From NCBI GenBank assembly GCA_045652425.1, contig JAZRUG010000026.1, positions 69,269-133,268 of the forward strand: 64,000 bases of DNA, in the 5' to 3' direction. The DNA comes from RGIG1995 sp045652425 (GTDB lineage: Bacteria; Bacillota; Clostridia; Oscillospirales; CAG-272). Shown here piece by piece: positions 34,466 through 43,479 of the stretch. The translations under genes and the position numbers were made by a program. Below the pieces are notes generated by a model, which was not told where the DNA came from, searched no databases, and saw only the letters and a program-made list of their open reading frames with translations. How positions within the stretch are numbered: position 1 is the stretch's first letter; each line of letters begins with the position of its first letter.

Positions 34466-36040
34466 TTAGCTTACTATTTGATTTATAATAGCTTGTGAGT
34501 CTGTATTATCAACAATTTCATTTCCGTCAACGTCACTCGCCATTCTTTGAAGCTCAAAGCCATCCGGGAAATTTATATCGCCTTTTTGCGCCATATTAGC
34601 ATCAAATACGGTTAAAACGCCATCGTTGTTAACGTCACCTTTCAACGCGATAACTGCTTCTTCATTTCCGAAAATCAGCTTACTGCCCGTTACAACGTTT
34701 CCATCTCTTAATTCTTTAATTTCAACTGCAGTATTATTCAAAAGTTCTTGTATATCAGCTGCCGAAATGGTTTTGTCCGGTGCCATAGGACATATCGCAA
34801 CATCTCCCGCATAACTGTCAGCCTTTACCGTAATTCCGGTATCAACACACACGGCCGCTATTTTCGGTATGTTTGCCACCTCGGGTAACGGCATCTTATC
34901 TACGTTGGTTACAATCAAAATGTACTCGTTAAACAAAGCAGTGCAAGAATATGAAACCGAAGCTCCTGCCTCAACCGGCAATTCATTTGCAATTTTCCCT
35001 ATGTTATCTTTGCACCATTTGGTAAAGTTAGAAAAGCCATAAGTATCATCTCCGTTGTAATGGAATCTTGCTTCTCCGTAGTATTTAATCTGGGTTATAG
35101 CATTTTCTACAGACGGTTGTTCCTTGAAATTGCTCATATTGTAGAAGTAGTTATTGTAATAATTTGCTTTTGTCGAAGTGCAGTCAGGCAAATCGTACCC
35201 AACGTCATAAAAAACTCTGCCTTCCGAACGCATTTTCTCGGTAGTAACGTTAAAATACTCATAAACCACTCTACCGGTATTATTTCCTATCGGATCGTCC
35301 CACGTAGGATCTGACATATAGTACTCGCCGTCAAGTCTTACCAAATTCCACATATGAGCCTCTCCGGCAGTTCCCGTAACTGCGTGCGCCTGTATTCCGC
35401 ACAGATAGAGCAAATACTGATACAACTCGGCATAACCCTCGCATACGGCTTTTCCGCCTATCAATGCTCCGTAAGCGTTATGGTCGTTTTCGGCACCCAG
35501 TACGTATTCAACGTGTTCCACAATCGCATCGTGCAATAATAATGCAATTTCATATTCGGACATACCGTTCTTTACGCCCGCATCAACTATAAACTGCTCT
35601 GCAGCCGCCTCAAATTCAGCCCTTGCTTCATCCGTGTTTACGTCTTCAAGATAGGAAACGTAAGGATAATCAACAATTTGAGTTGACGGACTATATGAAA
35701 ATCCAAAATAATCTACGTAGAAAAATTGCGGATTGTCATAGCGAACTGCGTTAATTGCACAATCCATTTCAGAATAAGTTATATCTTTTATGCCAACGGC
35801 TTCAAGTACAAATAGCGATATTTCAGTTAAACCTTTTTGCGCTCCGTCAACAAGAGTGTCATATAACGCAACAAGTCTTTCACCGTTCTCCATTTCGGCA
35901 AGAGCATTTCTTCCGTACAAAAGTTCTTCATCAAAAGGGAGTTCTGTTATTTGTATCGTCGCCGAAGATACAGTAACCGCAAACACGGAAACAACCACAC
36001 ATATCAATGCGAAAACACTTATTTTAATAAATCTTTTCAT
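34466..36040 (-). CDS. Secreted transglutaminase-like protein with C-terminal dockerin
   Basis: A 524-residue exported protein. The ATG at 36040 is preferred (SD AGGGA) to a GTG six codons earlier; a signal peptide spans about residues 1-25 (MKRFIKISVFALICVVVSV). Residues 165-250 hold a transglutaminase-like catalytic triad: Cys200 in AVCEGYAELYQ, His229 in GEAHMWNLV, Asp244 in DPTWDDP. Residues ~465-524 contain two EF-hand-like repeats DVNNDGVLTVFDANM and DVDGNEIVDNTDSQ, the dockerin type I module. This suggests attachment to a cohesin-bearing scaffold; no cohesin is encoded in the window. The substrate is unknown. Confidence 0.85.
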   Translation of the reverse strand: MKRFIKISVFALICVVVSVFAVTVSSATIQITELPFDEELLYGRNALAEMENGERLVALYDTLVDGAQKGLTEISLFVLEAVGIKDITYSEMDCAINAVRYDNPQFFYVDYFGFSYSPSTQIVDYPYVSYLEDVNTDEARAEFEAAAEQFIVDAGVKNGMSEYEIALLLHDAIVEHVEYVLGAENDHNAYGALIGGKAVCEGYAELYQYLLYLCGIQAHAVTGTAGEAHMWNLVRLDGEYYMSDPTWDDPIGNNTGRVVYEYFNVTTEKMRSEGRVFYDVGYDLPDCTSTKANYYNNYFYNMSNFKEQPSVENAITQIKYYGEARFHYNGDDTYGFSNFTKWCKDNIGKIANELPVEAGASVSYSCTALFNEYILIVTNVDKMPLPEVANIPKIAAVCVDTGITVKADSYAGDVAICPMAPDKTISAADIQELLNNTAVEIKELRDGNVVTGSKLIFGNEEAVIALKGDVNNDGVLTVFDANMAQKGDINFPDGFELQRMASDVDGNEIVDNTDSQAIINQIVS

Positions 36041-36158
36041 AATGCCAATATCCCTCACTCTTCCTATTTACTGTCTGTATTCTCATTATAAACTCATTTA
36101 ATCAACTTGTCAATCACGAAAACAAAATCGCATATTTTTAAATAATGTTTAAATAATG

Positions 36159-36187
36159 TTGCTAAAAGGAAAAAAGTATGTTATAGT
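36159..36187 (+). promoter_or_regulatory. Probable promoter of the 36256-39031 pair
   Basis: TTGCTA (36159-36164), 17 bases, TATAGT (36182-36187), followed by an overlapping TATAAT at 36187-36192. Confidence 0.55.
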
Positions 36188-36255
36188 ATAATTTACACGT
36201 ATTTTGACGAACAAAGCAGAATAATCTATTTTCCACAAAGGAGAATTACATAATA

Positions 36256-37821
36256 ATGAAAAAAACGCAAAAATCAAAAGTATTTAAAATTTCATATATA
36301 GCGTACGTTACAGTCCTTGCAGTCCTTGTCGCTATGGCGCTCCTTTACGTAAACAACGTTCTTGAGTTATACGAAAACGAACACCCCCAGCGCCATCTGG
36401 AAAATGCAGTTTCTCTGCTCATAAGCGAGGCTGAAAGCGGAGAGCTTTGGACAAAACCCAACGTTCCCTCTATGGAAAGCGGTATATTTGAAAACGGCAT
36501 CGACCAGAAAAAAGAGTTTTTGAAAAAACTTAAAGGCAATATCAAGTTATCTTCTCAAAAGTGGATAAACGAAAACGAATGTACGTACAGAGTTATTTCC
36601 GACGGTAACGAAATTGCAGAAATTAAGCTTCGCAAGGACGGAGATATTATACAAAAACTTGCTATTATAAGCATACAGAAGTACGAGCTTATCTCTTACC
36701 TCCCTTTAACCCACACCTACACACTTGAACTTCCCGAAGACGTAATAGTAAACTCGGATATTTTCGTCGAGGTAAACGGTATAAACCTTACCGAAGAACA
36801 CGGCATTAAGAGCGAAGACGGCAAAACCACTTTTGAATTTGAAAATCTTTATTCCATTCCGAAAATTACAATTACCGACAAAAAAGAAAATAAAGCCGAC
36901 ATAAAAATGCCCGACGGTGACGGTAAGATCGAATTTGACAACAGCTTTTATACACTCACCCTTCCCGACTCCCTTTCCGTTGACATAAACGGAGAAAGAC
37001 AAACCGGCGAAACACTCGACGACGGCAGAATCAATTACAGAATCCGCCTTGTAACTAAAGCCGACGTAACAATTAGCGACGTATTTGGAAACACCGAAAC
37101 GTATGTAGGTAAATCTTCAATTCCGCTTACATATTACACATTTATGACGGGCGATTTTTGTACAGTAACCGTTGACGGCGAGAACGTTCCCGAAAGCTGT
37201 ATCGAATATTCCGAAAACCATGAATATTCCACATTTTCAGATTTAGTAGACGGACTCCCACGTTTACCCGTATATGAAATAGTCGTACTTAAAGACAACG
37301 CAGATATTAAAATTACCGACAGAGACGGCAATTTGGTTGAATACAACAAAGATATAAGAATTCAAGACATCAGAAACATATCTTCGGGTAAAATATACGA
37401 CACCGTTCCCGAAGAGGTTGCAAAAGAGGTTAACGTTTTGAAGGTTCTCGAGGACTGGAGTCTTTATATGACTTGCGACCTCAACTTCAACGATATTTCA
37501 AAGTATTTTATAAAAAAATCTCATCAATACGAAGTTGCACGTCAATACAGCTACAGCATTGACCGTACATTTACAAGCAATCACCGTTTGGGTAATCCCC
37601 CCTTTGAACAAGAATCGGTTTCAAACTTTAAGTGGATTACCGAAAACTGCTTCGAAGTAGACATCCGCTTTGTAAAACATATGATAGTTCTCGGCAGAAG
37701 AACCGACGATGAAATGAACGAAAAATGTTATTTCGTAAAATATGATGATACCAAAGACAAAAAAGACAATCCCACGTGGAAGCTCGTTGCTATGAAGGAG
37801 ATAGTAAATAATGCAAACTAA
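36256..37821 (+). CDS. Membrane-anchored extracellular protein, unknown
   Basis: A 521-residue protein, single N-terminal membrane helix (~residues 11-33), the rest outside. I see several short beta-rich units where a small motif recurs, for example VNSDIFVEVNGINL, SLSVDINGERQ and FCTVTVDGENV; these resemble TcaA- or PEGA-type extracellular repeats. The last ~150 residues are different (ISKYFIKKSHQYEVARQYSYS). It overlaps the next gene by 11 bases, so it is probably a partner of the NAGPA-domain protein. Confidence 0.7.
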   Translation: MKKTQKSKVFKISYIAYVTVLAVLVAMALLYVNNVLELYENEHPQRHLENAVSLLISEAESGELWTKPNVPSMESGIFENGIDQKKEFLKKLKGNIKLSSQKWINENECTYRVISDGNEIAEIKLRKDGDIIQKLAIISIQKYELISYLPLTHTYTLELPEDVIVNSDIFVEVNGINLTEEHGIKSEDGKTTFEFENLYSIPKITITDKKENKADIKMPDGDGKIEFDNSFYTLTLPDSLSVDINGERQTGETLDDGRINYRIRLVTKADVTISDVFGNTETYVGKSSIPLTYYTFMTGDFCTVTVDGENVPESCIEYSENHEYSTFSDLVDGLPRLPVYEIVVLKDNADIKITDRDGNLVEYNKDIRIQDIRNISSGKIYDTVPEEVAKEVNVLKVLEDWSLYMTCDLNFNDISKYFIKKSHQYEVARQYSYSIDRTFTSNHRLGNPPFEQESVSNFKWITENCFEVDIRFVKHMIVLGRRTDDEMNEKCYFVKYDDTKDKKDNPTWKLVAMKEIVNNAN

Positions 37822-39031
37822 AATAACTCCACCCGAATATAAAACGGAAAACGAGATAGATTACTCAAAACTTAAACCTCGTCGTCCGCATAAACCTAAA
37901 AAACAAAAAAGAGTCGGGAAAACAATTCTTCAAACCCTTGCTTTTTTGTTTACGTTCATTTTTGCAATAGTACTTACTCTCTACTGCGCTTTGGGTATGC
38001 TTTGCGCAAACCGTGTTTCAAAACAAGAAAAAGCAGAAGGCAAAATCTCGGAAATATTATATATTACCGTTCCAACTTTCCTCGAAACCGGCGCTTTTAA
38101 GTTTATTCCTTCCCTATATCTCTCTTCAGATTCAATCCAAGCTATCGTTGACAAAAACAAAATGAAGGATATGGATGCCAACGTTGACGAGGGCTTAATT
38201 AACCTCGGCGGTACAAAAACTACAGGCAAACTCGATATTGATATTACTGCAACGGAAAACAGCCAAAACAACACTTCAACAGAAAATGACTCCCCTATAG
38301 AAATTCACGAGGTGTCCGACGCTACTTATTACGGTACTATGATGATAGTCAAAGATCCGTCGCGTATAAGCTTGGCAACAATATACCCCTGGAGAGAAAT
38401 CGGCGTAACACTCGACCAACTTGTAAAAGATAACGACGCTATCGGCGGTATAAACGGCGGCCTTTATAATTCAAACAAAAATACGGGCGGTTCACCGTAC
38501 GGTGTTATAGTATCAAACGGAGAAATACAGTTCAACAAACCTCAACAATTTGCAGGGCTCGTACTTATAGGCTTTACCGAAAACAACGTTCTTCAAATAA
38601 TTGATATTTCAAAAATGAACGCTAAACAGGTCGAAAAACTTATAAAAGATAAAAAAATACGCGATGCGGTTACTTTCCAGGATGAAGCATCTGATGCAAA
38701 TAACCATTTCGTTCAGCTTATTATTAACGGTGAAGTCCGCGAAATGAACGGTATGGGAAGCGGTCTTAACCCCAGAACTGCCATCGGCCAAAGAGAAGAC
38801 GGCGCAGTTCTTATGTTTGTAACAGACGGACGTGGCAAAAACGGTCACCTCGGCGCTTCAGCTTCTGACCTTATCAAAGTAATGAAGGACTTTGGAGCTG
38901 TCAATGCCGCAAACCTTGACGGCGGATCTTCATCTTGTATGTATTACAACGGCGAATATCTTATGACAAGCGTTACGTTCTACTATACGAACGCGTCTTG
39001 GTTCCTCCCCGCAGGTTTCGTAATTAAGTAA
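37811..39031 (+). CDS. Phosphodiester glycosidase (NAGPA/DUF2233) domain protein
   Basis: A 406-residue protein: a cytoplasmic basic start (PRRPHKPKKQKR), one membrane helix (~residues 38-62), and an extracellular phosphodiester glycosidase domain. Signature pieces: AIGGINGGLYN, RTAIGQREDGAVLMFVTDGRG and ANLDGGSSSCMYYNG. Relatives trim N-acetylglucosamine phosphodiesters or act on exopolysaccharide. The overlapping upstream gene suggests a joint envelope role. Confidence 0.85.
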   Translation: MQTKITPPEYKTENEIDYSKLKPRRPHKPKKQKRVGKTILQTLAFLFTFIFAIVLTLYCALGMLCANRVSKQEKAEGKISEILYITVPTFLETGAFKFIPSLYLSSDSIQAIVDKNKMKDMDANVDEGLINLGGTKTTGKLDIDITATENSQNNTSTENDSPIEIHEVSDATYYGTMMIVKDPSRISLATIYPWREIGVTLDQLVKDNDAIGGINGGLYNSNKNTGGSPYGVIVSNGEIQFNKPQQFAGLVLIGFTENNVLQIIDISKMNAKQVEKLIKDKKIRDAVTFQDEASDANNHFVQLIINGEVREMNGMGSGLNPRTAIGQREDGAVLMFVTDGRGKNGHLGASASDLIKVMKDFGAVNAANLDGGSSSCMYYNGEYLMTSVTFYYTNASWFLPAGFVIK

Positions 39032-39062
39032 AAATGTGTACGGAAATCCGTACACATTTTTT
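39031..39062. terminator. Bidirectional terminator
   Basis: 14-bp stem AAAATGTGTACGGA / TCCGTACACATTTT with a two-base loop between the glycosidase gene and the converging LysR gene. Confidence 0.9.
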
Positions 39063-39942
39063 ATTCAAAAAGGGTTTCGTTATTTAAAAAATCTTTAAAT
39101 CGTCTCATACTGCTGAAAATATATTTATCTTTTTTCCAAACAAGGCTTATATCAACGAAAACGTCGGGGTACATCGATATTGGCACGATTTCAGGATTCT
39201 TTTCTATAAGTTTTTTAAACATAAAACCTACGGCAGTATTACTTGATATTATACTCAACATAGTTGAAAGTTGCGCCGTCTGCATAAGTATATTGGGTGT
39301 AACCCCTTCCTTTGCAAACCATTTCTTTATCTCGGCAGTTTGGAAAAAACCGTCCTCAAACATTACCAGCGGTACGTCAGATAGTTGTTTTGGCGATAAT
39401 TTTTCTTCATTTGATATTTTGTTTTGCTTTGTCGTTCCGCATACGATTTCCAGCCTTGCAACGTGGTGTGCTGATAATCCCGATTCTGTCTGCTGATTAT
39501 GCGAAATAAACGCCATATCAAGACTGTCTTCGGTTATTCTTTTTATCATTTCCTGTCTGCCACATTCCACTATTTCAAGGTTTATATCTTCGTTTCGGTT
39601 AAGAAATTTACCGTAGATAATAGGCAGTATAAGAGATCCGGTCATAGGCGGAACTCCAAGTATAAGCGTCTTTTTCTCGCGCCCCATATCTTTCATTATC
39701 TTCTCGGTCCTCTCCGCCCTTTCGAGCAGATCTTTACTCATTCTAAATAAATGCTCACCCTCCGAAGTCAACACCATTCCTCTGTGATGCCTCCTGAAAA
39801 GCGTTATTCCAAATTCACGTTCAAGATCTTTTATAGCGCTTGACACCGACGGTTGAGCTATATGCAGATAGTCTGCAGCCCCCGATACAGTACCAAACGT
39901 ACATATCGCGTTAAAATATTTTAGTTGCATCAAATTCATCAC
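39061..39942 (-). CDS. LysR family regulator (adjacent to tartrate/malate dehydrogenase)
   Basis: A 293-residue LysR regulator: N-terminal HTH (QLKYFNAICTFGTVSGAADYLHIAQPSVSSAIKDLEREFGI) and a two-lobed effector domain. It is divergent from the dehydrogenase gene, so it likely controls that gene in response to an organic acid. Confidence 0.92.
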   Translation of the reverse strand: MMNLMQLKYFNAICTFGTVSGAADYLHIAQPSVSSAIKDLEREFGITLFRRHHRGMVLTSEGEHLFRMSKDLLERAERTEKIMKDMGREKKTLILGVPPMTGSLILPIIYGKFLNRNEDINLEIVECGRQEMIKRITEDSLDMAFISHNQQTESGLSAHHVARLEIVCGTTKQNKISNEEKLSPKQLSDVPLVMFEDGFFQTAEIKKWFAKEGVTPNILMQTAQLSTMLSIISSNTAVGFMFKKLIEKNPEIVPISMYPDVFVDISLVWKKDKYIFSSMRRFKDFLNNETLFE

Positions 39943-39950
39943 ATCACCCC

Positions 39951-39967
39951 AACTATATTATATAGTT
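39951..39967. promoter_or_regulatory. Inverted repeat, candidate LysR site
   Basis: AACTATA-TTA-TATAGTT, a perfect 7-bp dyad in the gap between the LysR gene and the dehydrogenase gene; dyads of this type are typical LysR-binding sites. Not tested. Confidence 0.5.
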
Positions 39968-39997
39968 TTTATCTATATTTGTCAATAAAATATATAT

Positions 39998-40026
39998 TTT
40001 ACAAATAACTAAACACAACCTATAAT
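39998..40026 (+). promoter_or_regulatory. Sigma-A promoter of the dehydrogenase gene
   Basis: TTTACA (39998-40003), 17 bases, TATAAT (40021-40026). A GTG at 40046 lies just before a good SD (ACGGAG) and is not used; ATG 40064 is. Confidence 0.78.
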
Positions 40027-40063
40027 TGTATTATTATGTTAAATCGTGAAACGGAGTATTGAT

Positions 40064-41143
40064 ATGAAAAATTATAAAATAGCGGTAATCGCAGGAGACG
40101 GTATAGGTCCCGAGGTTATAGACGAGGGCGTAAAGGTATTAAAATGCGCAGCCGAACTCGACGGTTCGTTTGACTTTGAATTCACCTACTTCCCTTGGGG
40201 CTGTGAATTTTACAAAAAAACAGGCAAAATGATGGACGATGACGGTATTGAACAGTTAAAGAAATTCGACGCCGTATTTCTTGGCGCAGTCGGCGCTCCG
40301 GGGGTTCCCGACCACATATCCCTTTGGGGACTTTTACTCGCTATAAGAAAAGGTTTTGACCAATACATAAACCTCCGCCCAGTTAAGCTTTTAAAAGGCG
40401 CTCCCACACCTTTGAAAGATGCAACCCCTGAAGATATCGATATGGTATTCGTTAGAGAAAACAGCGAGGGCGAATATGCGGGAAGCGGCGCTTGGTTATT
40501 TAAAGATAAACCTAATGAAGTTGTCATTCAAGACGGCGTGTTTTCAAGAAAAGGCTGTGAACGAGTTATCAGATATGCATACGAACTTGCACGTTCTCAA
40601 AACAAGTCGCTCACCAGCATAAGCAAGGCAAATGCACTTAATTATTCTATGGTATTCTGGGACCAGATTTTTGCAGAAGTAGGCAAAGAATATCCCGACG
40701 TAAAGACATATTCATACCTTGTTGATGCGGCAAGTATGTTTATGGTAAAAGACCCCAAGAGATTTGAAATCGTAGTTACGTCAAACCTTTTCGGGGATAT
40801 ACTCACCGACCTCGGCGCCGCAATTGCAGGCGGTATGGGACTTGCCGCAGGAGCAAACCTCAATCCCGAAAAGACGTATCCTTCTATGTTTGAGCCTATC
40901 CACGGTTCTGCTCCCGATATTGCAGGCAAAGGCGAAGCCAACCCCTTGGCTACCGTTTGGTCAGCATCTCAAATGCTTGACTTCTTCGGCTATACCGATT
41001 GGGGAAAATTGATTATAGACTGCATCGAAGAAGTCCTCGTTGAAAACAAAACTCTCACTCCCGACCTTGACGGAAATGCAACCACATCCCAGGTTGGAAA
41101 CGCTATTATCGAAAAAATAAAAAACAAATATAATAGAGGTTAA
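40064..41143 (+). CDS. Tartrate/D-malate dehydrogenase-like enzyme
   Basis: A 359-residue member of the isocitrate/isopropylmalate dehydrogenase family: IAVIAGDGIGPEVI, FLGAVGAPGVPDHISLWGLLLAIRKGFDQYINLRPVKLL, VRENSEGEYAG and a metal-site TSNLFGDILTDLGA. The segment GVPDHISLWG and absence of the isocitrate-specific Ser-x-N-x-R signature favour tartrate/D-malate over leucine-pathway enzymes. It is NAD-dependent and oxidises and decarboxylates a 2-hydroxy acid. Followed by an MBL hydrolase gene five bases later. Confidence 0.85.
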   Translation: MKNYKIAVIAGDGIGPEVIDEGVKVLKCAAELDGSFDFEFTYFPWGCEFYKKTGKMMDDDGIEQLKKFDAVFLGAVGAPGVPDHISLWGLLLAIRKGFDQYINLRPVKLLKGAPTPLKDATPEDIDMVFVRENSEGEYAGSGAWLFKDKPNEVVIQDGVFSRKGCERVIRYAYELARSQNKSLTSISKANALNYSMVFWDQIFAEVGKEYPDVKTYSYLVDAASMFMVKDPKRFEIVVTSNLFGDILTDLGAAIAGGMGLAAGANLNPEKTYPSMFEPIHGSAPDIAGKGEANPLATVWSASQMLDFFGYTDWGKLIIDCIEEVLVENKTLTPDLDGNATTSQVGNAIIEKIKNKYNRG

Positions 41144-41148
41144 ACACT

Positions 41149-41949
41149 ATGACAAACGAACAGGAAATGAAACTTCAACCCTTTCAGTTACACAAAAACC
41201 TTTATTTTATAGGAGACGAAGAGGTATCTGTACACCTTATCAATACCGAAGAAGGTTTAGTTATGATAGATACCGGTTTTCCGTTTATGCACGACCTTAT
41301 ATTGAACAATATAAAATCTCTTGGCTTCGATCCTAAAAATATTTGTGCAATATTCCATTCACACGGACATTTTGACCATTTTGCAAATACGCAAAATTAC
41401 GTAAAAATATCAGGTGCAAAAACGTATATCAGCCGTATTGATAACGATATTTTAAACGGTAAGAAAGATTTATCTTGGGCAAAAGAATTCGGAATTGAAC
41501 CCCTTCCCTTTTTCGACTGCGACGTGTTGCTTGAAGACGGTGATACTTTCACTTTCGGAAATGCCACAATTAAGTGCATTCTCACCCCCGGACATACCGA
41601 AGGCGTTATGTCATTTATTATTACGCTTGACGACAATGGAGATAAGTGTGTAGCCGCTATGCACGGCGGTATCGGCGCAAACAGTATGACTGCCGCTTAT
41701 CTCACAAAAAACGGCTTGTCTCTCGACTTACGCGAAAAATTCAGAGAAGGCTTAAAAAGACTTGCTCTCGAGGACGTTGATTTGGTTTTGGGTAATCACC
41801 CCGAGCAAACCAAAACTTTGCAAAAACTGATCAGAGTCTTGAACGGCGAAACCGATCTTCGAAACAAAGAAGAATGGCCAGAATTCCTTGCTTGGAACGA
41901 AAGACGTATCAACAAATTACTCAAAGATGAGGCGGAAAAACAAATTTAA
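41149..41949 (+). CDS. MBL-fold metallohydrolase
   Basis: A 266-residue metallo-beta-lactamase-fold protein. The binuclear metal site is clear: HSHGHFDHF (HxHxDH), then LTPGHTEG, and GNHPEQ with a C-terminal His. Function cannot be named from this; relatives include glyoxalase II-type and lactonase-type enzymes. It is co-transcribed with the dehydrogenase. Confidence 0.88.
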   Translation: MTNEQEMKLQPFQLHKNLYFIGDEEVSVHLINTEEGLVMIDTGFPFMHDLILNNIKSLGFDPKNICAIFHSHGHFDHFANTQNYVKISGAKTYISRIDNDILNGKKDLSWAKEFGIEPLPFFDCDVLLEDGDTFTFGNATIKCILTPGHTEGVMSFIITLDDNGDKCVAAMHGGIGANSMTAAYLTKNGLSLDLREKFREGLKRLALEDVDLVLGNHPEQTKTLQKLIRVLNGETDLRNKEEWPEFLAWNERRINKLLKDEAEKQI

Positions 41950-42154
41950 CAATTACAACTAATAAAAACTTTACTCTTTTCAAGAAAAGACTATACTCTG
42001 ATATGCGGTAGTATATTTCAAAATGTTATTTACAAGAAACCTTTATTGTACTATCCTACAAATATGGTATTATTGGTACAAATTTTGTTTGTTTTGTTAT
42101 ATACAATTAATTAAAATTGTACAACTTTCTTAAGAAACAAATCAATATCGTGCC

Positions 42155-42183
42155 TTGTATTTGAGAGTAAAAAAGTATATAAT
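42155..42183 (+). promoter_or_regulatory. Sigma-A promoter before the 42224 gene
   Basis: TTGTAT (42155-42160), 17 bases, TATAAT (42178-42183). The preceding AT-rich stretch (41950-42154) shows no gene. Confidence 0.75.
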
Positions 42184-42223
42184 AAATTATATAAATACGC
42201 AATTGTACACAAGAGGTATTACT

Positions 42224-43420
42224 ATGGACAAATCTATTGTACTTCCAACCGCCCTTCAAATATGCGTTGATGATGTGGGTTGGTTCACCGGTGCCGACGA
42301 CAGATACTTAAGCAGACCATCTCGTACAGGTATGACAAGACGCCACGTTGCAGCAGACTATACCGCAATTAACGAAATCGGAAAAGCTATCGGACAGAAA
42401 ATTATGTGTCCCCTCGTTTTAGGTGAATGGGACAAAGACAACATTTTGCGCGGAGAAGTCGGTGTCGTTTATGCACCTCACACATGGGACAGAGCTTCAC
42501 TGATTGATATGAAGCTTGCTAAACAATGTTTTGAAGCCGCTGAAAGTTCTGAATATATCGAATACGCTATCCACGGTGTACTTCACGGCAATTATGATGC
42601 TGACGGAAATCAAATAACAGAGCTTGAATGTTTTGAATGTAAAGATAAGGGTGTTGATTATTCCGGATATAGAGACGGAAACGACCTTTTAATTACGCAA
42701 TCAGAGGAAGAAATAGCACATCGCTTTGAGCTTTTCTTTAAGCTTTACGATATGTGGGGCTTCAAAAAGAAAATTCGCTCCTACGCAGCTCCAAACGGAC
42801 TCCCCCAAAACCTCAAAGGCGACGATATGCTTGCTCTTGCTAAGGTTTTGAAAAAGAACGGCATTAAGTATTGGGCAAACAGCTCACGTAAACCTGTAGG
42901 TTATACCGACTTCAGAGACGGCATTCTCTATATGGAAAAATGCACAAACTGCCGTATACCTTGGAATGCTTGCGACGTTGACCCCGACTACGTTCAAGAC
43001 TTCGCAAAAGAAACCGATGAAAACACGGGTACCGTAATGAGCACACATTGGCCCAACTTCCTTCGTTTTAACGCACAAAACAATCTTCAGAACGTTGATA
43101 AATGGGCAGCATTCTTTAAGAGACAAAGCGAAATATTCGGTCTAATGATTTCCAAGGATATTGCTTTTGCAGGCAGCCAGTGCGTATATCATACTTACAG
43201 TAAGGTTGATTTCAACGATAAAGTTATCCGCATTGACATTTCCGAATGCCAGGAAAAAGGCAACGATTACATTTCAGGCGAATTCTACATCAGCTTGAAG
43301 AACGACCTCGTTCCCGAAAGCATCAAAGGCGGAGAGTTTGAACTCTACGAGACACACAACGAGTTCAAAACCTACAAAGTTAAGCACACCGACAGTATTA
43401 TTGAGATTACGGTTGCTTAA
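42224..43420 (+). CDS. Unrecognised 398-aa protein, possible polysaccharide-deacetylase-like fold
   Basis: ATG 42224 (SD AGAGG) is chosen; an upstream TTG is inside the promoter. The early ICVDDVGWF and later EYAIHGVLHGNYD, and SYAAPNGLPQN recall the Asp/His metal and substrate motifs of the glycoside hydrolase/deacetylase barrel, but the match is partial and I cannot assign it to a family. It has no signal peptide. It is transcribed alone, between the MBL gene and a surface protein gene. Confidence 0.65.
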   Translation: MDKSIVLPTALQICVDDVGWFTGADDRYLSRPSRTGMTRRHVAADYTAINEIGKAIGQKIMCPLVLGEWDKDNILRGEVGVVYAPHTWDRASLIDMKLAKQCFEAAESSEYIEYAIHGVLHGNYDADGNQITELECFECKDKGVDYSGYRDGNDLLITQSEEEIAHRFELFFKLYDMWGFKKKIRSYAAPNGLPQNLKGDDMLALAKVLKKNGIKYWANSSRKPVGYTDFRDGILYMEKCTNCRIPWNACDVDPDYVQDFAKETDENTGTVMSTHWPNFLRFNAQNNLQNVDKWAAFFKRQSEIFGLMISKDIAFAGSQCVYHTYSKVDFNDKVIRIDISECQEKGNDYISGEFYISLKNDLVPESIKGGEFELYETHNEFKTYKVKHTDSIIEITVA

Positions 43421-43479
43421 AGATTATTTATCGAAATATTGTAAAATTAACAATATATTAAAAAAAGGAGAAAACTACT

